A stretch of 34,472 bases of DNA from Planctomycetota bacterium. GTDB taxonomy: Bacteria > Planctomycetota > B15-G4. Positions within the stretch are counted from its first letter, which is position 1, and every line of letters starts with the position of its first letter. This document shows positions 15,603-22,543 of this stretch, in pieces. The stretch covers positions 1-34,472 of the forward strand of contig JAJDER010000115.1 in the NCBI GenBank assembly GCA_029259725.1, read 5' to 3'. The notes below the pieces were generated by a model, which saw only the letters and a list, made by a program, of their open reading frames with translations, searched no databases and was not told where the DNA came from. The position numbers were made by a program, and so were the translations under genes.

Positions 15603-15632
15603 GGGCAACTCCTCGGGCGGGGGGCGGATCGG

Positions 15633-15638
15633 ATCCTA
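15633..15638 (-). promoter_or_regulatory. Possible -10 element for the M28 peptidase gene
   Basis: Minus-strand TAGGAT, 30 bases before the ATG at 15602. It has the same hexamer and nearly the same distance as the candidate before the nucleotidyltransferase gene. No clear -35 box. Confidence 0.25.
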
Positions 15639-15693
15639 GCGGGACGAGCCGTCCACGTCGCCTTCAGCGGTCTCCCGGCCGCCGGGGGGCGGG

Positions 15694-16323
15694 TCAGGGA
15701 CCGGCGGGATGAGGGCCCTGCAGCGGCACGGGCAGATGCTCGGCCACCTCGTAGTTGGCGGCGTCGTAGCGGCTGCCCGCGCCGAGCCAGCGCAGCACGC
15801 CGAGGTGCAACAGCTGGCGGCGGGCACGGACGTCCTCGACGTAGAAGCGCAGCGCGAAGTGCACCACGGGGAAGGCCAGTTCTTCCCAGGGCAGCTCGTC
15901 GAGGCCGAACATCCGCACTTCGAGGCTCTCGACGCCCGCGGCGAACCCCGGCGAGAGCATCCGCGCGCGGTAGAGCGCGTAGTGCTGCCCGATGTGCGGC
16001 AGGTCCAGTTGCGCGAACGGAGCCAGCACCTCGACCTCGGCGCAGGCCTCCTCGCGCGTTTCGCGGCGCGCGCCCTCGACCAGGCTCTCGCCGATCTCCA
16101 GGAACCCGGCGGGCATGGTCCACTTGCCGAGGGCCGGCTCGATGGCGCGGCGGCAGAGCAGGAGCGCGCCCTCGTGCTCGACCACGCAGCCGACCACGGC
16201 GCGCGGGTTCACGTAGTGGACCGTGTCGCAGGCGGTGCAGACGGCGCGTTCTCGATCGTCGCCGGCGGGGATGCGCAGCTCGTTGGGAGCGCCGCAGACG
16301 GAGCAGTAGTTCAAGTCACGCAC
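15694..16323 (-). CDS. Nudix hydrolase with N-terminal zinc ribbon
   Basis: A 209-residue cytosolic protein. GTG 16323 is the only start giving the complete N-terminus MRDLNYCSVCG; it overlaps the stop of the upstream gene by 8 bases. Cys7, Cys10, Cys29 and Cys32 form a zinc ribbon. The Nudix box runs from Gly73 through GFLEIGE, with RETREE at 87-92, matching GX5EX7REUXEE, so it should hydrolyse a nucleoside diphosphate linked to another group. The C-terminal 80 residues are alpha/beta with no recognised motif. The SQPWPFPxS tag of NADH pyrophosphatase is absent. Codon use is GC-rich like the host, so this is probably the native neighbour of mqnE, now separated from it by the low-GC island. 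Confidence 0.92.
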   Translation of the reverse strand: MRDLNYCSVCGAPNELRIPAGDDRERAVCTACDTVHYVNPRAVVGCVVEHEGALLLCRRAIEPALGKWTMPAGFLEIGESLVEGARRETREEACAEVEVLAPFAQLDLPHIGQHYALYRARMLSPGFAAGVESLEVRMFGLDELPWEELAFPVVHFALRFYVEDVRARRQLLHLGVLRWLGAGSRYDAANYEVAEHLPVPLQGPHPAGP

Positions 16324-17689
16324 CTACCTTGGTGGCATCCAGCAGTTTCCTGGCCTTCAGGATTAGCCGCCCGGCCGTTTCTCGAGCGTCTTGGTGAGAA
16401 TCAGGGCAAGCGGCAAGGAAGGCCTCAAACTCGCGAATTGCCGAGGCGTAGTCGAGCTTCGCGTAGAAGTTGATGAACCCAATGCAGTAGTGCAGATGGT
16501 GAAGGCCCCTCGTCTCGATGGTCCAGTGGAGAAAATCCTCCGTCTGAACCGGTATGCGGTCACTGCAAGGCTGCTGGAAGGCCTTTCGATACGACTTTGT
16601 AGCACTGACGAGGTCACCTCCCCGAGCATGAATGAAGGCTTCACTGTATCGCCAGGCCGCATCCGGATTGCCACGGCACTTCTTTATCTCTGCGCTCGCC
16701 GCTGGGATGTCATCGCGCAGAGCCACATGACAAAGACCCCTGGTGAGGCGTGATGCGTAGTTGCCCGGCCGGACCTTCTCGGCGCAGGACGCGACACTTT
16801 CGGCTTGTTCGAGGTGCTTTGATTCCCGTGTGATCTCCCATGCGAACTCGTGCCTCGACATAAGGACGCCGTAAATTTCAAGGAGACGGTCGGGCGTCTT
16901 TGCCTTGATCTTGTCGATTGGCGGTTGCCACGAGTCACTCGTCTTGAGTTTCTCGTGGAGCTGCTCAAGCAGCGAAGCGCCAAGCTCCAGGGCGCCGCTG
17001 AGTGCCGTGGCAATGCCTACGACGTACTGGGCTACGTCAGCAAGGCATTCAGCTGTGAACCGAAAAGCGAACAGGTCGTTCTCGCGGGCGAATAGCAGCT
17101 CTCGAGGCATAATCTCACTGAAGTCCTGTTCGAACTGAGAGCGATCGCGTTCGGTAGCTGCCGTGACGATTTGTGCCAACCCACTAAGTCGCAGGTAGTT
17201 GGTCTCCTTCCCATTGATGTTGCGGTACTGGGCGCTCCCCCAGAAAGCGAGACTGCAGCGACTGATGTTCATTGCGGCCTCCGCGCTCTCCACGTCCCTT
17301 ACGTTCAGGGCAAGGCGGCGTGGAAGCTCTACAACAGAGAAGCTGCGCGTTGCACCCGGCGATGCCAAGTACTTGACTAGGTACTCTAGGAGGTCGAGTC
17401 TCAACTGACGCGCCTGCCCCTCGTCCTCCGCAACGACCGCAAACAGCACTCCCATGGAGTCGTCGGGTGCTCGTGGTGCGCGGTTAGTTGCGCTCCATAC
17501 CCAACAGGTTAGCGCTGCTACCACAGCGACAATGGTGTAGTGAGCGCTGCTTAGCTTGGCGAGGTCGACGTTTAGGAAGATGAAGAAGAGGCCTCCTGTG
17601 GCTACCAGGAGAATGGTGAAGAGGGTGGACTTTCGCGGCCACGCGTCCCCGAGCGAATCGAGGAACTTCTGCAGATCGAGCAAGTTCAC
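16316..17689 (-). CDS. Unrecognised two-TM membrane protein with helical-repeat C-terminus
   Basis: A 457-residue protein starting at GTG 17689. That GTG overlaps the TGA of the truncated mqnE copy (GTGA), with GAGG about 7 bases upstream, inside the mqnE remnant. TM helices are predicted at about 21-40 and 50-67. Residues of about 78-175 form an alpha/beta region with MGVLFAVVAEDEGQARQL and a WG motif (Trp150-Gly151, in SLAFWGSAQYRN); this is reminiscent of TolB-N/FlgO-like domains with an adlviWG pattern, but only weakly. From about 260 onward come paired helices resembling TPR or Sel1-type repeats (for example AWRYSEAFIHARGGDLVSAT). Composition is distinctly lower in GC than the neighbours, which indicates transfer. 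It may be a membrane sensor or effector in a conflict system, but nothing in the sequence proves this. Confidence 0.8.
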   Translation of the reverse strand: MNLLDLQKFLDSLGDAWPRKSTLFTILLVATGGLFFIFLNVDLAKLSSAHYTIVAVVAALTCWVWSATNRAPRAPDDSMGVLFAVVAEDEGQARQLRLDLLEYLVKYLASPGATRSFSVVELPRRLALNVRDVESAEAAMNISRCSLAFWGSAQYRNINGKETNYLRLSGLAQIVTAATERDRSQFEQDFSEIMPRELLFARENDLFAFRFTAECLADVAQYVVGIATALSGALELGASLLEQLHEKLKTSDSWQPPIDKIKAKTPDRLLEIYGVLMSRHEFAWEITRESKHLEQAESVASCAEKVRPGNYASRLTRGLCHVALRDDIPAASAEIKKCRGNPDAAWRYSEAFIHARGGDLVSATKSYRKAFQQPCSDRIPVQTEDFLHWTIETRGLHHLHYCIGFINFYAKLDYASAIREFEAFLAACPDSHQDARETAGRLILKARKLLDATKVGA

Positions 17690-17920
17690 CGCGGCGCCTC
17701 GACCATCTCCAGCTCCTCGTACAGCGTGTCGCGCAGCACCGGCACGCGGCCGGCCTCGCGGATCAGCGCCGCCATCTGCTCGGTGGCCAGCCCTTGCGGC
17801 GTGATTGCGCCGGCGTCATGGGTGATGTGCTCCTCGACCACGGTGCCGTCGATGTCGTCGGCGCCGAAGTGCAGCGCGATCTGCGCGATCTTGATGCCTG
17901 TCATGATCCAAGAGGCCTTG
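17686..17920 (-). pseudogene. Truncated second copy of the mqnE 3' end
   Basis: Bases 17701-17920 align without gaps to 19611-19830 of intact mqnE, with 21 mismatches (199/220 identical, counted by hand). The remnant corresponds to the last 75 or so residues, beginning KASWIMTGIKIAQ and ending in its own stop with a different tail (EMVEAPR rather than EVVG). Homology ends abruptly at 17920, six bases from the stop of the PIN gene. Most mismatches are synonymous; five or six change residues. A 72-codon frame from the internal Met at 17904 remains open and could be translated, which would couple into the next gene through the GTGA overlap. It lacks the radical-SAM core, so it cannot be enzymatically active. 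Confidence 0.88.
17701..17920. repeat. Direct repeat copy A (mqnE 3' end)
   Basis: The 220-base segment paired with 19611-19830 in the same orientation. The two copies bracket the AAA15-PIN gene pair exactly, as expected after single-crossover integration of a circle carrying an mqnE 3' fragment. Confidence 0.85.
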
Positions 17921-17926
17921 TACTAG

Positions 17927-18364
17927 CTACGGGCATGCATCCCTGAGTAGGCGGGCGTGGGCTGCCTTCGAAAGTATCTTACCGCGCGGATTGTCGATCA
18001 GCTTCTTGTCCTTCATGTCCTTCCGAAGCTGTTCATCGAGTGTGACGATCACCCTCGCACCACTTACTCTTGCCAATGCGACAACGTGGGCGTCGTTCGA
18101 GCGACACTGATCTCGAATCGACTCGGTCTCGTTATCAACTTGCTCGTTGTCTGCGCGTCTTACTCGCCCGGCACGATCAAGGACCGTTAGCGCCCGCTTC
18201 AGTGCGCCAGACTGCATGTATTCCGACGAGAGATGCCCACCGATAATGAGCTTCGTCGTTATTCCACTCGACCCGAACAGCGCATCACGAACTAGCAGCA
18301 TCTCATCTGATGGTGCATTGGAGAAAACGTCGATCCCTGAACAAGTGTCAACGATGATGCACAT
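17927..18364 (-). CDS. PIN-domain ribonuclease-like protein
   Basis: A 145-residue cytosolic protein. ATG 18364 follows the ATPase stop by two bases (TAG-AC-ATG), so the pair is surely co-transcribed and probably translationally coupled. The start IIVDTCSGIDVF carries Asp6 of the PIN fold. Glu48 (SSEYM), Asp91 (SNDAHVVALA) and Asp110 (VIVTLDEQL) complete the four-acid metal site, so nuclease activity is expected. Length fits a lone PIN domain of the VapC/toxin type, but no small antitoxin gene lies beside it; the partner is an AAA15 ATPase. The likely role is an RNA- or DNA-cleaving effector controlled by the ATPase. The stop is six bases from the break in the truncated mqnE copy. Confidence 0.82.
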   Translation of the reverse strand: MCIIVDTCSGIDVFSNAPSDEMLLVRDALFGSSGITTKLIIGGHLSSEYMQSGALKRALTVLDRAGRVRRADNEQVDNETESIRDQCRSNDAHVVALARVSGARVIVTLDEQLRKDMKDKKLIDNPRGKILSKAAHARLLRDACP

Positions 18365-18366
18365 GT

Positions 18367-19605
18367 CTAGGAGTCGAGAAAGAGGCTGGTCTCCTCTTCC
18401 AGAAAGAACGACCGATACGCCGGCGGAGCGCCGATGAGGCTTCCGTCGTTGCTCACCTGAATGGGGTGGATGTGCGCATCGTGTCCTTCACGAGAGAAGA
18501 ACAGTATCTGCACATCTGATGAAGGTATCTTCCCTCGGGCGACGCAGCGACGAATGCGGTCGACAATTTGGTCGCTGTGCGTCTCGACGACGAAGGTCTT
18601 GCCGTCGCGCACTGCGAGATCGACAAATAGTGAGCCAAGGGCAGCTTGTCCACGTGGATGCAAGTGAACTTCGGGCTGCTGAAGAAGTAGGAACGTGCCC
18701 TTTGGGCTGTTGGCACTCTGAACAACTACAGGGAGGCTCTGGCTAACGCCGTATCCAACATCGGTGATATTGCGAGCCTTGCCGGCCGGTGCAACGGTTA
18801 GCTGGAACGGGTCCCCCTCTTTCTTTCCAAGTCGCTTAATCTCAAGCCGCTTAAAAAGTCCAGAGTCTTCGCCAAATCGGTCGAGCGTGCTGCTCAGATC
18901 TCGACCCGCGGCGTCTGTCGCGCCTCGAGCGAGAACGAAAGGCATGTCATCTCCTTCGGGTGTGAAGTCTGCGATCGCCTTGTCGTAGGTTCGTTCAGGC
19001 TTCGTCCGAATGGGTGCAAGCGAGACCTTGTTCGGAGGTCGGCTCTTCCTACGATCAAGGCCACGGAACAGCCTCTGGGCCTCCATCGAGAGGCTCTCGT
19101 CGGCGAAGTACCAGAAAACGCGCGTTGCAATCTCCTCGAGAGAGAGCTGGCTGTCTTCCTCCGGTACGTGGGCGGTGAATACGTCCTTCTGGCCCGTTTG
19201 CTTAGTTAGCGTAACCGCGGGCACGCCCATGTTGTGTTCGATGCTCAACTGGACCTCTCTAGTCCAGATTGTCAGACGCGCGAGGGCGGGTTGCCCCTTG
19301 TCGGAATTGTAGACGGCTCTGTAGTTGCCGAATGGTGAGTCGAGACCTACCGCAAAGTACTTCGCCTTTCCCCTGCCCCCTTTGTCCGTCGCGATAGTAG
19401 AGAAGTGGCCGAGGTTGTAGGGATGGCAGTTGAAGTCCCGAACTGTAGGGACTTTCGTTACTTTGAAGTCGGGGATTGCGGCATTGAGCATCGCCAAGAA
19501 AGTGCTCTTGCCAGTGCTGTTTTCCCCAACAAGTACGGTGATCTTGCTGAGTTCAACGTCGTGTCTTCCGCTGAAGCACCGGACGTTCTCAAGTGACAAC
19601 TTCAT
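18367..19605 (-). CDS. AAA15 (OLD/COG4938-like) ATPase, DUF3696-type C-terminus
   Basis: A 412-residue cytosolic ATPase. ATG 19605 shares its first base with the mqnE stop (TAATG). The N-terminus, MKLSLENVRCFSGRHDVELS, and Walker A GENSTGKST (27-35) are typical of OLD/RecF-like ABC-fold ATPases. Further on are the signature-like DVGYGVSQSLPVV, the Walker B region LLLQQPEVHLHP (about 306-317, Gln-Gln-Pro-Glu with Glu311 kept) and the His switch VVETHSDQI. The C-terminal segment fits DUF3696-like proteins. There is no TOPRIM nuclease domain; the nuclease is the separate PIN gene next door. Known defence pairs such as PARIS and Septu have a related ATPase-plus-effector layout. The gene is low in GC relative to mqnE, so it is transferred. 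Confidence 0.88.
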   Translation of the reverse strand: MKLSLENVRCFSGRHDVELSKITVLVGENSTGKSTFLAMLNAAIPDFKVTKVPTVRDFNCHPYNLGHFSTIATDKGGRGKAKYFAVGLDSPFGNYRAVYNSDKGQPALARLTIWTREVQLSIEHNMGVPAVTLTKQTGQKDVFTAHVPEEDSQLSLEEIATRVFWYFADESLSMEAQRLFRGLDRRKSRPPNKVSLAPIRTKPERTYDKAIADFTPEGDDMPFVLARGATDAAGRDLSSTLDRFGEDSGLFKRLEIKRLGKKEGDPFQLTVAPAGKARNITDVGYGVSQSLPVVVQSANSPKGTFLLLQQPEVHLHPRGQAALGSLFVDLAVRDGKTFVVETHSDQIVDRIRRCVARGKIPSSDVQILFFSREGHDAHIHPIQVSNDGSLIGAPPAYRSFFLEEETSLFLDS

Positions 19606-20807
19606 TATCCCACCACCTCCAGCTCCTGGTACAGCGTGTCGCGCAGCACCGGCACGCGGCCGGCCTCGTGGATCAGCGCGGCCATCTGGCTTGTGGTGAG
19701 CCCCTGGGGCGTGGTCGCGCCGGCGTCGTGGGTGATGTGCTCCTCGACCACCGTGCCGTCGATGTCGTCGGCGCCGAAGTGCAGGGCGATCTGCGCGATC
19801 TTGATGCCCGTCATGATCCAGTAGGCCTTGACGTGCGGGAAGTCGTCGAGCATCAGTCGGCTGACGGCGATGGTGCGCAGCGAGTCGGTGCCCGTGGTCT
19901 TGCCCAGTCGCTGCAAGGGCGTGTTGTCGGGGTGGAAGACCAGCGGGATGAACTGCATGAACCCGCCGGTCTCGTCCTGCAGCGCGCGCAGCTGGACCAG
20001 GTGGTCGAGGCGCTCGTCGGTGCTCTCGATGTGGCCGAAGAGCATGGTCGCGTTGGTCTTGTACCCGGCGGCGTGGACCTTGCGCGTGGTCTCGAGCCAG
20101 CGCTCCGGCGGCAGCTTGCCGTTGTAGAGCTTCTTGTGGACGCGCGGCGAGAGCACCTCGGCGCCACCGCCGGGGCAGGAGTCCAGGCCCGCCTCGCGCA
20201 GCTCGAGCAGCACCTCCTCGATGGGCTTGCCGGCGAGCCTCGCGATCTCGTCCAGCTCGATCATGGTGAAGCCCTTCACGTGCAGGTTGGGCCTCTCCGA
20301 CTTGATCGTGCGCAGCAGCTCCAGGTAGTACTCGTAGGGCAGTGACGGGTGGATGCCGCCGACGACGTGCACTTCCTTCATCGTGTCGGTGAACTCGGTG
20401 CGCAGCTTCTCGCGCACGAACTCCGGCGACATGACCACCGCGTCGTCCTCGTCGCCGTCGCGGCGGAAGGCGCAGAACATGCACTTGTACTGGCACACGT
20501 TGGTGTAGTTGAGGTGCCGGTTGTAGGTGAAGGTGGTCCGGTTGCCGTTGCGCGTCTCGGTCAGGTAGTTGGCCAGGGCGCCCGTGCCGTTGAGGTCCGG
20601 GGTGGCGAAGAGGAGCTGCCCGTCCTCGTAGGTCAGGCGCTCGCCCCGCAGGACCTTGTCGCGGATCGGGATCAGCTCGGCGGAGATCAGCTGCAGCGCG
20701 GCGAGGGAGGGCGCGAAGCCGTCGGCCGGCCCCGGGTTGCTCGGGGCGAGCGGGTAGGGGCTCGTGCCGAGAGGCGCGGCGAGATCGGCGGGCAGGGCAG
20801 TGGGCAT
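19605..20807 (-). CDS. mqnE: Aminodeoxyfutalosine synthase MqnE (radical SAM)
   Basis: A 400-residue radical-SAM enzyme of the futalosine menaquinone pathway. It adds 3-[(1-carboxyvinyl)oxy]benzoate to an adenosyl radical, giving aminodeoxyfutalosine. The [4Fe-4S] motif is CX3CX2C (Cys105, Cys109, Cys112 in NVCQYKCMFCAF). MKEVHVVGGIHPSLPYEYY, CPGGGAEVLSPRVHKKLY and ATMLFGHIEST are family blocks that separate it from CofH and MqnC. ATG 20807 is the family start; the upstream frame is non-coding in appearance. The final 75 codons are duplicated at 17686-17920. The stop overlaps the ATPase start, an unusual arrangement for a housekeeping gene. The divergent gap to the protease (20808-20940) should hold its promoter, with no confident element seen. 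Confidence 0.95.
   Translation of the reverse strand: MPTALPADLAAPLGTSPYPLAPSNPGPADGFAPSLAALQLISAELIPIRDKVLRGERLTYEDGQLLFATPDLNGTGALANYLTETRNGNRTTFTYNRHLNYTNVCQYKCMFCAFRRDGDEDDAVVMSPEFVREKLRTEFTDTMKEVHVVGGIHPSLPYEYYLELLRTIKSERPNLHVKGFTMIELDEIARLAGKPIEEVLLELREAGLDSCPGGGAEVLSPRVHKKLYNGKLPPERWLETTRKVHAAGYKTNATMLFGHIESTDERLDHLVQLRALQDETGGFMQFIPLVFHPDNTPLQRLGKTTGTDSLRTIAVSRLMLDDFPHVKAYWIMTGIKIAQIALHFGADDIDGTVVEEHITHDAGATTPQGLTTSQMAALIHEAGRVPVLRDTLYQELEVVG
19611..19830. repeat. Direct repeat copy B (3' end of intact mqnE)
   Basis: Paired with 17701-17920, about 90% identical and in the same orientation. At the differing sites copy B carries slightly more G+C than copy A (8 against 5 by my count), so the two 3' ends probably come from different mqnE lineages rather than from one recent duplication. 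Confidence 0.85.
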
Positions 20808-20940
20808 GGCGTCGAAGTCGGGTAGGCGGGGGGTGGATCGGCGTGCCGATCGCGCATGGTAGCCAATCGCCGGGTGGGCGGATCGGCCCGCCTCCCTTAG
20901 CCTTGGAGCCGTCCGCCGACCCCGGGGAGGAGAGATCTCG

Positions 20941-22521
20941 ATGCGTCGTCCGTTCCGCTCGATCGCCTGTCTTGCATGCCTGCTCGTGCTGTCGGCCGGT
21001 GCCGTGGCCCAGGACCTCTCCATGCCCACGGAGTTCGTGGAGTTCTCGGTGGACTCCGGGCCCCTGGACGGGGCGGACGCGGAGGCCGTCCCGGTGTTCC
21101 AGCACCTGGTGGATCTCGGCCCGGGCCGGCGCTGGATGCAGCTGTACGTCTCGGCGGCCGAGTTGCCGCCGGGCAGCTTCATGCGCGTCACCTCGCTGAC
21201 CGACGGGGAGTCCCAGAGCCTCACGGGGACCCAGCTGTTCGACGAGTGGTACGGCCACACGGCCTACTTCAACGGGTCGCAGGTCGTGGTCGAGCTGATC
21301 GCCGGGCCCGGCACGACCGGGAACCAGCTGGTGCTCTCGGGTGCCCTGTCCAACGACCCTGTGCCCGTGCTCGAGGCGCTGGCGTCGGGCCCGGCGCCGC
21401 TCGAGCAGGGCGGCCCCGACACGATCTGCGGGGCGCTGGACGACCGCGTGCCGAGCAGTGATCCCGCCGTGGGTCGCGTGGTCTTCAGCGGCGACGTGTG
21501 CAGTGGCTTCATCATCGCCGACGCCGTCCCCTTCGGCACCGACGACAAGTTCCATCTCACCGCGGGCCATTGCCTGTTCGGCAGCTCGAACGTGGTGATG
21601 CAGTTCGACGTGCCGCTGCAGGACGTGTTCTGCCAGCTCATCGCGCCGCCCATCGCGAAGCAGTTCTCGGTGGTGCAGGACTTCGAGTTCTCGCTCGGCA
21701 CAGGCGACGACTGGGGCGTGTTCCGCTGCCACCCGAACAGCAACACCGGGCTGACGACGTTCGAGGAGCAGGCCGCGTCCTACACCCGCGCGACCAGCCT
21801 CCCGGCCAGCGGCACGGTGACCGTCACCGGCCACGGATCCGACGGCAACGAGTCGGTGGTGGTCGGCGGCAACTCCAACTGCGGCTGCGACCCGAAGACC
21901 TTCTCGGGCACCTGGAACACGATCCAGCAGACCGAGAGCGGCCCGCTCGTCGCGGTGACCGGCACGCTGGTCGAGTACATGGTCGACACCTGCGGCGGCA
22001 GCTCGGGCTCGCCCGTGATCCACGAGGTCAGCGGCGAGGCCATCGCGATCCATCACGACGGCTTCTGCCACACCGTCCAGGGCACCAACATCGGGACCGC
22101 GACCAACCACCCCGAGATCGACGCGACCATCGCGTTCTGGGGCGGGGCCCCGACGTGGCAGGACATCGAGGAGGGGCTGCCCGGCATCTTCGGCCAGTCC
22201 AACCTCTGGGGCGACGGCACGCTGCTGGCGGGCGACCCGGTCACGTTGCAGCTCTTCGGCACGATCCCCAACGCCACCACCTGGCTGGTGGTCGGCTTCA
22301 GCTACCTGGGCGGGCCGTTCAAGGGGGGCACGCTGGTACCCAATCCGGATCTGGTGCTGAGCGGCTTCACCACCGACGGGAACGGCATCCTGATCCTGCC
22401 CGCGACCTGGCCGGCGGGCGTGCCCTCGGCCTTCGAGGTCTTCTTCCAGGGTTGGTACGAGGACTTCACCGGTCCGGTCGGCTTCGCGGCCAGCAACGGG
22501 TTGTTGGGGACGACGCCCTGA
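20941..22521 (+). CDS. Secreted trypsin-like serine protease with shared C-terminal module
   Basis: A 526-residue exported protein starting at ATG 20941, after GGGGAGGAGAG and a signal peptide (MRRPFRSIACLACLLVLSAGAVA). Residues of about 25-150 form a beta-rich N-domain. The S1-type protease follows: VCSGFIIAD, LTAGHC (His210), GTGDDWGVF (Asp256/257) and DTCGGSSGSPVI (nucleophile Ser355, in place of GDSGGP). Many paired Cys residues suggest disulfides. The last 105 residues are the shared module: GGPFKGGTLVPNPDLVLSG, then a stretch ending ASNGLLGTTP. The role is probably extracellular protein digestion or processing of surface proteins. It is divergent from mqnE and convergent with the sulfatase-fold gene, 22 bases apart. 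Confidence 0.92.
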   Translation: MRRPFRSIACLACLLVLSAGAVAQDLSMPTEFVEFSVDSGPLDGADAEAVPVFQHLVDLGPGRRWMQLYVSAAELPPGSFMRVTSLTDGESQSLTGTQLFDEWYGHTAYFNGSQVVVELIAGPGTTGNQLVLSGALSNDPVPVLEALASGPAPLEQGGPDTICGALDDRVPSSDPAVGRVVFSGDVCSGFIIADAVPFGTDDKFHLTAGHCLFGSSNVVMQFDVPLQDVFCQLIAPPIAKQFSVVQDFEFSLGTGDDWGVFRCHPNSNTGLTTFEEQAASYTRATSLPASGTVTVTGHGSDGNESVVVGGNSNCGCDPKTFSGTWNTIQQTESGPLVAVTGTLVEYMVDTCGGSSGSPVIHEVSGEAIAIHHDGFCHTVQGTNIGTATNHPEIDATIAFWGGAPTWQDIEEGLPGIFGQSNLWGDGTLLAGDPVTLQLFGTIPNATTWLVVGFSYLGGPFKGGTLVPNPDLVLSGFTTDGNGILILPATWPAGVPSAFEVFFQGWYEDFTGPVGFAASNGLLGTTP

Positions 22522-22538
22522 CGGGGAACCGCGCCCCG
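22522..22538. terminator. Short GC hairpin between convergent genes
   Basis: CGGGG (22522-22526) and CCCCG (22534-22538) with a 7-base loop. It fills most of the 22-base gap between the protease stop and the sulfatase-fold stop. No T-run. It resembles the hairpins at 4861-4883 and 32289-32305. Confidence 0.3.
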
Positions 22539-22543
22539 GACGC

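Larger units (their letters stand above)
16316..19608. other. Low-GC accessory island inserted at the mqnE 3' end
   Basis: Sampled 60-base rows inside count 29-37 G+C (48-62%), against about 45 (75%) in a row outside. The island carries a 2TM protein gene, a PIN nuclease gene and an AAA15 ATPase gene, plus a truncated mqnE 3' end of host-like composition between the first two. It starts at the stop of intact mqnE and ends at the start of the Nudix gene, with overlaps at both edges. No integrase, transposase, inverted terminal repeat or tRNA is visible within it. Confidence 0.8.

Noticed and set aside
17686..17920. A transposon-style target-site duplication
   Set aside because: At 220 bp, with about 90% identity and coding-type synonymous differences, it is far too long and too diverged for a duplication made by a transposase. 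Recombination between mqnE homologues fits better.
17927..18364. A classical VapBC toxin-antitoxin pair
   Set aside because: There is no small antitoxin frame beside the PIN gene. The upstream partner is a 412-residue ATPase, and the downstream sequence is the mqnE remnant.
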